Shown piece by piece: positions 20,182 to 29,119 of a stretch of DNA of 64,000 nt. The stretch is from Pohlia nutans (lineage: Eukaryota > Streptophyta > Bryopsida > Bryales > Mniaceae). Where the stretch lies: the NCBI GenBank assembly GCA_022496805.1, contig CM040091.1:10778336-10842335 (forward strand). The letters run 5' to 3'. The notes beneath the pieces are model-generated. The model did no database searches, was not told where the DNA came from, and was given only the letters and a program-made list of their open reading frames with translations. Both the position numbers and the translations under genes were made by a program. Positions within the stretch are counted from its first letter, which is position 1; each line of letters begins with the position of its first letter.

Positions 20182-23100
20182 ATGCCCAGCGATTGGGAAG
20201 ATTGGTATGTGGATATAGCCCCCGGAAAAGTGAAGTGCTTACAATGTGCAGCACTTTTTGCAAGGAAGGCGGCGAGGATGTTGAGTCACCTTGGATACCG
20301 GAACGCATCAGGAAACCGTGACACTGGCGTCGGTATATGCAAGAGACTCACACCGCAAATTAAAGGGCTCTTTCTTAATTGCAGAGGAGATCCTCCTAAG
20401 CGTCCAAATCCAGATCTATCCGATGAATGTCGCACTCCGAGAGCGGGAAATATGGACATGATGGAGCTTTGCACACCGCAATCGCTAGATCGAGAGTCAC
20501 GCAATGGACCACAAGAGATTCCAAATCAGAGGTCAGGTTCTAATACAAATGAAACTACCGCGAGCAGACCACCATCCACGGAACGTGACAGTGCAGCTGG
20601 CAGGGCCGCCCGTCCATTGCGACAAGCAGGAATACCAGAGGGTTTTCAGGAAGACAAACGAAGGGAGTTAGACAAGATGTGGGCAAGGTTCTTTTACGAG
20701 GCGAATATCCCTTTTGCGATAGCACGGAATTCAACTTTCAAAGAGGCCGTACGGAGGACTTCTGCTTTTCGGGGACCATACACACCACCCTCTTACAATG
20801 ACTTACGGAAGAAACTCTTGATGCAGGCCAAGAATGAGCTAGGGGTGGTCTTGGAAGGTAAAATGGCAGATAGCATTTGCAAGTTTGGAGCCACGTTGAC
20901 ATTTGATGGATGGAGCTCGTGCACAAACCAACCATTATTCAATTGCATGATAGTGTCTGCGGTAGGAGAACACTTTCTTGGATGGGTAGACACTTCGGGA
21001 CATTCAAAGACAGCAACGTACCAAGCGACCATCATAGAGAAGTTCATTGAAGGCGTTGGATCGCAGAACGTGGTGCAAATTGCAACGGACAACGCATCTG
21101 TCATGAAGGCAGCAGCGGATCTCGTGACGAAAAAATATGACCACATATACTTCCAAGGATGTGCTGTTCACGCAATGAACCTGTTATTGGGGGACATCGC
21201 GAAGGCAAACTGGATAGCTCACATGTTGAAGAAGGCCCGGACGATCGTGACGTTTATAAAGAAGAGACACATGCCTCTTGCAGTATTTCGAAAGCACGAG
21301 AAGAAGTTCAGCCTAGTATTGGCAGGGAAAACTAGATTTGGATCAAATTTCATGATGGTGGATCGATTACTCGAGGTCAGACAGGCCTTAGAGCAGTCAG
21401 TTGTGGACGAACAGTGGACGTCCTATGTCGTCACACTCCGAGACAAGCGGGGGGGGGATCAAAGCGCGCACTATCTCTCGAGATGTGAGAAGGTATATAC
21501 TGGATGATCACTTTTGGCAAAGATGCACTAACTTTCAGGAGGTGGTTGCACCGTTGATGTATGCACTACGGGATTTTGACAGTGGGGAACCTGGTATGGG
21601 CAAAATTCGACACATCTTTCACAATGTGGAGAAACACATTGAAAGGGTGAAGGATGAGTTCTTTCCATTGGACGGTGGAGAAAGCATTGATGTGGAGAAG
21701 CACTTCCGCGACCGATGGGCATTGGTCAGAACGGATTTACACGATGCGGGTGCACTTTTGAATCCGTATTTGCTACACGATAAGGAACTCGCAGACGATT
21801 TAGATGCCATCACAGCATGCAAGCGTGTGCTTGGGAAATTATGTTCTCCAGAAACATATCTGGATGTGGTGCTAGAGTTTTTGGCATTCCGTCACAAGGA
21901 ACCGCCATTCCACAATATGTTGGATCCGAAACAACAGAAGTATTCGCCTCATGCATGGTGGGATTTTGAAGGGGCATGCGGAAAGCTCATCGCACCAATA
22001 GCACGGAGAATCCTAGCCCAAACCGAGTCATCGTCATCATGCGAACGCAATTGGAGTAGTTATTCTTTCGTGCACAACAGGTCTCGGAATCGCCTCCAAC
22101 AAAAGAGGGCTGAAGATTTAGTGTACGTGTACACAAATTCAAAGCTCCTCGCAAAGGCTAAGAGAAAGGATGAGAAGAAGTGGTACGACGAAAATGTTTC
22201 ATCAGAGGATTCGGATTCTGCTTCAGAAGAATCGGATGGAGATGATGAAGGCGATTGGGTGGGTAATCATGCATCAGACGATGATCGCTGGGCTGATGTG
22301 CCTCTTGACGATTGGAGTGATCAACTCTCTCCACGAAGGCCGGATTCGTCTCCAGCAAGATCTGGTCGATCAAGCCACGATGTATACGAGTTTGCTGAGG
22401 ATGGAGAGGAGGGCAATCACGTGCAAGCATCAAATGCCGACGATACCGGTGTGAATGTCAGAGAAGAGGACAATTCAATTCCGGCGTTGGATGAAGAAGA
22501 GGGGGACAAACGTGGTGAAGATGGTGGCACAAGGATTGACACCGTGCAGGAGGGTGTTTTGAAGGACCCCAAAGATTCTGAGTTGGAGCTTTCTCCTGGA
22601 CGAAAGGCCACAACGGTGAACAATGGCCACTCCAAATGGAAAGGCATAGAGGAAGATTTTGGTCCAATCAGTAAGAGTCCGTTGAAGTTTGGAGAGAGAG
22701 ATTCTCCTCGTGGACCCCGTCTTGAGGACCAAATGCAGAGGACCGCCCTTGCATCTAGAGCTTTATTTGATAATTCTAAAACACTAACACCCCGAGTTCC
22801 ACTTGCATCTTCAACGGGATTGGTATCCCTTTCCAAAGCGGTGAATAAACGTGTGAGAGAATCGGATGGAGATTCGGAAAGCGACGGAAATTTGCCTTTA
22901 TCAGTAGCTATAATAAAGAAGCCATCAGGTGTGCCCCCAAGGCACAATCAACGGCCAATGCAGAAGATGACGGTGAAGGAGACACTTGTGGGCCCGAAAC
23001 ATATATCATCGAGTGGAGAGAAATTTGGCGCAACAGGAAACGGCAGCGCTAAAGGAAAAAGGCTCATGCAACCATTTGTTGCTTCTCCGCCAAAGCCAGG

Positions 23101-23278
23101 ACGAGTTAAAACACCCCTTGATGCAAGTGGATCCACATGGAAAATGAAGAGTATCCAACCAGTAAAGAAGGAGAGAAAGGAAAACGAGTATTACTCTCAC
23201 AGTGACGACGAGTCATATGATGCAGAGGACAGTAGCGGAGCAGAGGTGAAAGGAGATTCTGATTACAAGGCAGATTGA
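20182..23278 (+). pseudogene. hAT-family transposase, one frameshift in a G9 run
   Basis: Two overlapping frames, 20182-21507 (441 codons) and 21401-23278, together make one hAT transposase of just over 1000 residues. Start ATG 20182. N-terminal BED-type zinc finger: C19, C22, H36, C53. A DUF659-like RNase H region follows with D242 (FDGWSS), D303 (TDNAS) and the GCAVHAMNLL block. The second frame has the hAT C-terminal dimerisation region with SSSSCERNWSS (Glu near 22043) and KRAEDLVYVYTN. A 300-residue acidic, Ser/Asp-rich tail follows, ending at TGA 23276-23278. The frame changes at the nine Gs at 21449-21457; eight Gs would keep one frame. This is either a single inactivating slip or a base-calling error. 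All three catalytic acidic residues are present. Arrays (d) and (e) flank it. Confidence 0.9.
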
Positions 23279-23669
23279 AAACTCAATAGCATTTATGTAT
23301 TTTCGTAGAGTTTTTTTTATAAAATATTCTAGTATTCAGTAATTGTAGTTGTTTGGACAGGAGATAGATTTTATAAGTATATATTTCTGTAGTGATATGT
23401 ATGACGTACATGAATAGATGGCAATATTTTGTTGACGTTCCCTTTATTGAATGTTTGTTTACCTGCGAAATATAATATATGACACTATTTTTATGTTTTA
23501 TGTTGTTGGAACGAGAGTGGATATAACCCTAAACAAGGTCGCTGTATTTTTATTACAATGAGGCTCCAGTGACTTAATGAGATTTTAATTTATATTTTCC
23601 ACCATTACAATCACCCTAGAACGGCCTGAAGTGTTCAGGGTTTAGTCCTTGAGAACCCCTAAACCGGCC
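23279..23669. other. 3' region of the hAT gene; no other feature
   Basis: AT-rich, with several TTTATTG and ATAAAA signals that could serve polyadenylation. I see no gene. Confidence 0.5.
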
Positions 23670-23970
23670 TGGCCGTCCTCTAGTTGTCCGCGTGCCGTCT
23701 GCCCGCCCGGTCGTCCGTCCCGCCGTCCGCCAGGCCGTCCGCTCTGCCGTCCGCCATCAAACTCCGTCCGTCGAGCCGTCCGGACGGACGGGCGCCAGGC
23801 CGTCCGCCACGCTGTCCGCTAAGCCGTCCGCAGGGTAAAAACGGCAGCGGATAAAGTAAATCACAATTTACCCAGCGGACGCTGGCGTCCGGCCGCTCGG
23901 ACGCGACGTCCGGACGTCCGGACGTCAAACCGGACGCGATTTCCTCCAAAGACGTCCAAAGTGACAACCC
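23670..23970. repeat. CCGTCCG array (e) ending in a hAT-like terminus
   Basis: About 15 CCGTCCG units in minus orientation nearest the hAT gene, then CGGACG/CGTCCGG units. It ends CAAAGTGACAACCCTG at 23970. Read inward, this is CAGGGTTGTCACTTTG, the style of hAT terminal inverted repeats. A matching left terminus with an 8-base duplication of TCTGGAGC was not found. Confidence 0.65.
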
Positions 23971-24610
23971 TGTCTGGAGCTAAACCTTCTACATGTGGAA
24001 GATTCCCTACGCTAGATTGTGATCCTTGCGTCATTGGAGATGACCCCTCTCGAATGTCCGACTGAACTGGCGTGGCAGAATACATATCCGTACGATTGGA
24101 TTCTCCATCATCCTCATGGAAATCATATTGGGCCATTGCCGCTGTAGAGAATGAGAAATTTTGTCCCCTACCAGATGAAGGTGGAGGCTGTTCATTGCTT
24201 TGGACAACCCGCAACAGTGACCTCTGCCAACGTATGACTACGTCCAAACATTGTCCAAGATGTTCCCCGACTACCTCTCCAGTCCAGAACATTTCGTCTA
24301 CAACACGTGAGACACGTACAACAACTTCACATGGAAACAATTTCACCTGATTCAGTTCCATCCCACGTTTGAAAGAACTATCAACCACTCCGAATCCCAC
24401 AACGCTTCCTCCAGTCGATAGTAGTTGTACCGTCTCATTCCTCTGTTGTGTCTCCATCTGAGTACAATGTGTTCGTACCTCTTGGAACAAACTCATGCGA
24501 ACGGGACGCCCAGTGGGTCGCTCACCTACACTAGGTCCCGGTCTGTCCACACCTCCTACAACGTTTTGTAAAGCAAGAGGGCTTCCAAAGGCACTTGAAT
24601 CCATCGTCAT
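23861..24610 (-). CDS. Unknown protein, probably truncated at 23970 by an array
   Basis: Frame of 249 codons from ATG 24610 (MTMDSSAFGS). Residues 1 to about 213 look like real protein; I recognise no family. A helical central part contains FPCEVVVRVSRVVDEMF and LGQCLDVVIRWQRSLLRVV, followed by a Ser/Gly/Pro-rich linker. The last 36 codons are translated from the CGGACG array, so the natural end is lost at about 23970, exactly at the hAT-like terminus. It may have been interrupted by insertion of the array-bearing element. Confidence 0.45.
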   Translation of the reverse strand: MTMDSSAFGSPLALQNVVGGVDRPGPSVGERPTGRPVRMSLFQEVRTHCTQMETQQRNETVQLLSTGGSVVGFGVVDSSFKRGMELNQVKLFPCEVVVRVSRVVDEMFWTGEVVGEHLGQCLDVVIRWQRSLLRVVQSNEQPPPSSGRGQNFSFSTAAMAQYDFHEDDGESNRTDMYSATPVQSDIREGSSPMTQGSQSSVGNLPHVEGLAPDRVVTLDVFGGNRVRFDVRTSGRRVRAAGRQRPLGKL

Positions 24611-24779
24611 CCGTATCTCTGTTCACCACATTTACAATCCGTACTCAGTATAACAAACATTTATAATAGCTTATCGATAACGCTGCTATTAACTACGATC
24701 TATACATAAAGTACAATTGTTTTGTTATGTTTTGTTATGTTTTGTTTGTTTGAAACGGTGAGAACTCTTAATTCGAGTG

Positions 24780-25345
24780 TCCCCGGGCTTGACCCCAGGC
24801 CCCATGCGGTCTTAGCGATGTCCCTCGGGGCCCAAATGCTAATTCAGTGCACTTGAGGGCCCCAAACAGGGCCCCCAAGTGTTCTAGGAGCCCCCGTGGG
24901 GCCTCCGGGGTTGACCCATACCGACATGCGCTCCTAGCGGTGCCCCTCGGGGCCCAAATGGCAATTCAGCCCACTAGGGGGTTCCAAAGGGGGTCCCCAA
25001 GTGTTCTAGGAGCCCCCGTGGGGCCCCCGTGGTTGACCCCTAGCCCCATGCGGTCCTAGCGGTGCCCCTCGGGGCCCAAATGCAAAATCAGCCCACTTGG
25101 GGGCCCCAAACGAGGCCCCCAAGTGTTCTAGGAGCTCCCATGGGACCCCCGAGGTTGTCACCTAGCGCCATGCGGACCTCGTGGTGCCCCTCGGGGCCGA
25201 AATGCAAATTCAGCCCACTTGGGGGCCCCAAACGGGGCCCCCAAGTGTTCTAGGAGACCCTCTGGGGCCCCTGGGGTAGACACATAGCGCCATGCGATCC
25301 TAGCGGTGCCCCTCGGGGCCCAAATGCAAAATCAGCCCACAACTT
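24780..25345 (-). repeat. 122-bp satellite array, minus orientation (about 4.5 units)
   Basis: The landmark GTTCTAGGAG recurs at 122-base spacing (about 24882, 25004, 25126, 25248). Units are very GC-rich and contain inverted repeats; one unit at 25216-25247 has a perfect 14-bp stem (CACTTGGGGGCCCC, loop AAAC, then reverse complement). The same satellite lies in the opposite orientation at 27925-28925. Confidence 0.92.
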
Positions 25346-25649
25346 CTACTTAAAAATTTGTTAAATTTGTTAAAATGAATTCATCCATTCCAACAACTTC
25401 TACTTAAAAATTTGTTAATATGTTGCTTACAATCAATTTTATAAGGAATTTAGAATTCTCACTTTTAAAGTTTAGAATAAAATATTTGAGATAGCATTGG
25501 TTAACCTCACCATACGGATCAAATATTCAATTCAAAATCTAAAACTATCATTCATACATCAATCGTAAAATATTATTCCATATAGTACTTTATGATGACT
25601 TTCCTAAAATTGTCAAATCTGGAGACACCTTTGTACGTTTAGGAGTTTA

Positions 25650-25725
25650 AAATGAGCCCACTAGGGGGCCCCAAATAGAAACCCAACTGTTCCTAGGGCT
25701 CGTATGGGGCCCCCGTCAAAGTACA
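25650..25725 (-). repeat. Isolated partial satellite unit
   Basis: GAGCCCACTAGGGGGCCCCAAA and GTTCCTAGGGCTCGTATGGGG are diverged parts of one 122-bp unit, separated from the main array by about 300 AT-rich bases. Confidence 0.7.
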
Positions 25726-25777
25726 CTTGCAATTTGCCAGAGTACAGGCCGCTATTGATGACAACATTAATTAAATG

Positions 25778-26723
25778 TTAACCCCTAAATTTCCTTGTGT
25801 TTTTGGGAGCTTGAAACCTCAAAACTGCGATTTTCTACCTCTATGTACTCCCGGGGATGTGAACCAAGTTTATTTACTTCTTTTAGAATTCCAACCGTAA
25901 GATCTTGTACCAAAGCCTATTCATAGCTACTGTTTAAAAAATTGACCGTTGGATGTTTATCATTTGCAAGATCATAACATCCAAAGTTTGTGCAAAAGTT
26001 TTTCGGGGCATTGTTTAGGAGGCATTCTCTCCATAGTGCAAAGGGGGACTTGAAGATTGTTACTCCAAACATTTTGCTCAAATTTTTTTCCATGTACATA
26101 ACTAAGTTGGGTACGCTCATGCAAAATTTTAGAGACTCATTACGCGTTTCAAACCTTCATCCAAATTAATTTCCGGAAGTAGGTATAAGAATGGCAATTC
26201 GGTGAAACATGCATCACATTAATTGTATTTGATTTTTGGAAAAAATGAACGGTGATTAGGTACCTCTATGATTTTATAAATTTTAGGCGAAATTATTTTT
26301 AAAAAATTTCAAAATCTCAAATTCTGACAAATTTCGAAAGAAATGGATGTGAAATTACAAAAACCCTTGGAGGTTGTTGTTCTTTATTTTGGAGGCTGCC
26401 CTTGTCAAGCCAAGAAAATAATCAACATGGGTCACTTCAAATTCTGAGCCTAAATGTGGTGAAGAGCATGTCTCCAAAAAAAAAATTGAAAAAATCATTA
26501 TAATAAAAAGTTTTTTTCTGCCCCAGTTGAGCTTGAAACCAAAAATTTCAATAAATTTTTTATAAAACCCGAATTTGACTTTGTAACTTTTACCCCACAC
26601 ACCTTGTATGTATGACCACGCCCACGCCAAATTATAGTCTAAAATTCTTAATTTAGACCTTCCATCTAAGCTGCCCGAAACAGCAAAAAGCCATTTTGAC
26701 TTTTAAGGGCCTTTAGGGGTTAA
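25778..26723. mobile_element. TTAA-flanked element, 946 bp
   Basis: Left TTAACCCCTAAATTTCC, right GGGCCTTTAGGGGTTAA, with TTAA at both ends. Noncoding and AT-rich. The interior near the left end (CAACCGTAAGATCTTGT) resembles the element at 34559-35422. It sits in the spacer between the two satellite arrays. Confidence 0.75.
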
Positions 26724-27084
26724 TGCAATGGTTTAGGTATAAAGTCTTACCGGGAAGTCCTGGATTCGTTGTAGAAAGCTCCTACACCCCGCTGATCAGT
26801 ACTCCACTAGTGCTGAATAAATCCTCCCATATATATACCTTTCACAAATCAAAAGGAAATGGAATAGACTGTTAATTCAATAACAACGATGATTTATTCT
26901 GTCGATTTTATGGGATAATAGCTTCACGGAAGTTTGAACCGATGAGAAATAGGATGATTTCTGAAATTATTATGCCTCATTTCATGTTCCAGTTATTCAT
27001 CAAAAACTTCTAAGATCTTAGTTGAAAATGACTCAAAACTGCACTCGAAGAAGGCACCTCATACAATTATGCAACCAAAAGATC
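26724..27084. other. Family B MITE remnant and spacer
   Basis: Sequence around 26880-27030 (GATGATTTCTGAAATTATTATGCCTCATTTCATGTT region) is a diverged relative of the family B elements at 14459 and 62661. No clear ends are visible. Confidence 0.45.
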
Positions 27085-27397
27085 TCCACAAGATCAAAGA
27101 AGGAAAAAAGGAAAGAAAGAAAGAAGGAAAGAAGGAAAAAGGAACAAAGGAAAAAGGAAGGAAAAAAGGAAAAAGGAAGGAAAAAAGAAAAAAGGAAGGA
27201 GAAGAGCAAAAAGGAAGGAAAAAAGAAAAAAGGAAGGAAAAAAGGAAAAAGGAAGGAAAAAAGGAAAAACGAAATAAACAAAAATACAAAACCAAAAAAA
27301 GGAAAGGGGGAAAGAAGGAAAGAAGGAAAACGGAGAAAAGAAAAAAAGCAAAAAAAAAAAAAGAAAAAAAAAAAGGAAAAAAGAAAAAAAAAAAACA
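27085..27397. repeat. Polypurine GGAAGGAAAAA tract, about 310 bp
   Basis: Almost purely A and G on the plus strand, in degenerate GGAAGGAAAAA/GAAAG units. Such tracts can form triplex DNA. Lys-rich and Phe-rich frames on either strand are artefacts. Confidence 0.92.
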
Positions 27398-27404
27398 ACT
27401 GGCC

Positions 27405-27500
27405 CGCTGCCCGGCCCCGCCAGCTGGGCCGACCAGCTGGGGCCGACCAGCTGGCCGTCGGCTAGCAGAAGAAGGTGCGCGGCCGCGCACCCTCTTTGCC
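27405..27500. repeat. GC-rich palindrome cluster
   Basis: Three copies of the palindrome CCAGCTGG within 40 bases, then the perfect 18-base palindrome GGTGCGCGGCCGCGCACC near 27474. A related sequence (GGTGCGTGGCCGTGCACC) occurs near 53288. Confidence 0.75.
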
Positions 27501-27924
27501 CATTTTTTGGCATAGGCAAGTTTCTCTCTCCAGCCCTCCCTCCCTCTTCCACATTCTACTTTTTTTATAACATCAGATTGCCTTCAATTTTTCGCAAAAA
27601 ACTTCAAAAAAACCCACTATTTCACTTAAGCTCTCTAACACATACCATGGTCAGCTCTCCATCGTTGTAATGAGAAGAATGAAGGGTTCTTGTGATATAT
27701 ATGAAGAACAACTCACGAAAGCACTTCATTTAAAAAATTCACTCTTTCTCAACTAATTTTCTTTTCATGTTTGTTTCGATTCGTGACAGGAATTTGGAAG
27801 GGAGCATTAATTCATTAGTGGGGGAGTTCCATCTGCAAAGTCTATGAGCTTCAACCACGAATTCAAGACTTTGAGGTAAACGTTTCTCCCTAAACCATTA
27901 TTTTATCGATCAGTTCATGCGCTG
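27501..27924. other. No recognised feature
   Basis: Mixed-composition spacer with a pyrimidine-rich start (TCTCTCTCCAGCCCTCCCTC). No gene seen. Confidence 0.5.
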
Positions 27925-28925
27925 AATAGGCATCTAGGCCCGATTGGCACCGCTAGGATGGCATGGTGCTAGGGGTCAACCCCGGGGGCCCCACGGGAGC
28001 TCCTAGAACACTTGGGGGCGCCGTTTGGGGCCCCCAAGTGGGCTGAATTTGCATTTGGTGCCCACGGGGCACGGTTAGGACCACATGGGCCTAGGGGTTG
28101 ACCCCGGGGGTCCCACGGGGACTCTTAGAACACTTGGGGGCGCCGTTTGGGGCCCCCAAGTGGGCTGATTTTGCATTTGGTGCCCACGGGGCACGGTTAG
28201 GACCACATGGGCCTAGGGGTTGACCCCGGGGGCCCCACGGGGACTCCTAGAACACTTGGGGGCGCCGTTTGGGGCCCCCAAGTGGGCTGATTTTGCATTT
28301 GGTGCCCACGGGGCACGGTTAGGACCACATGGGCCTAGGGGTCGACCCCGGGGGCCCCACGGGGACTCTTAGAACACTTGGGGGCGCCGTTTGGGGCCCC
28401 CAAGTGGGCTGATTTTGCATTTGGTGCCCACGGGGCACGGTTAGGACCACATGGGCCTAGGGGTTGACCCCGGGGGCCCCACGGGGACTCCTAGAACACT
28501 TGGGGGCGCCGTTTGGGGCCCCCAAGTGGGCTGATTTTGCATTTGGTGCCCACGGGGCACGGTTAGGACCACATGGGCCTAGGGGTCGACCCCGGGGGTC
28601 CCACGGGGACTCCTAGAACACTTGGGGGCGCCGTTTGGGGCCCCCGCGTGGGCTGATTTTGTATTTGGTGCCCACGGGGCACGGTTAAGACCACATGGGC
28701 CTAGGGGTCGACCCCGGGGGTCCCACGGGGACTCTTAGAACACTTGGGGCGCCGTTTGGGGCCCCCAAGTGGGCTGATTTTGCATTTGGTGCCCACGGGG
28801 CACGGTTAGGACCACATGGGCCTAGGGGTCGACCCTGGGGGTCCCACGGGGATTCCTAAACACTTGGGGGCCCCTGTTGGGGCCTTCAAGTGGACTGAAT
28901 ATTTATTTTCGCAATGACGGGGTTT
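27925..28925 (+). repeat. 122-bp satellite array, plus orientation (about 8 units)
   Basis: The landmark CACATGGGCCTAGGGG occurs at 28082, 28204, 28326, 28448, 28570, 28692 and 28813: period 122 with one 121-base unit. Units are highly alike, more than in the minus array. Each holds a CACTTGGGGGC...GCCCCCAAGTG inverted repeat and GGGGT(C/T)GACCCC. Confidence 0.95.
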
Positions 28926-29119
28926 CCGTGGGGACATTGCCATTGTTGGGATTGAATCGTAATATATAATCTCAAGTTTATTTTGAATATCGATGTCTGG
29001 ATTGCTGATACGCTACTCTTTTATGCAAGCTTTTAGACTTATTACCATGGCGCCTAATGTGGTATCTGAGTATAGGGAGCATGGTTGGTGGGTTACGAGC
29101 GAGGACCCTTTGATGCCCA

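Noticed and set aside
27022..27552. Lys-rich and Phe-rich frames
   Set aside because: Products of the polypurine tract; open in several frames and without conserved features.
27925..28925. CRISPR-like regular array
   Set aside because: The whole 122-base unit is conserved with no variable spacers, and the setting is eukaryotic; it is a satellite.
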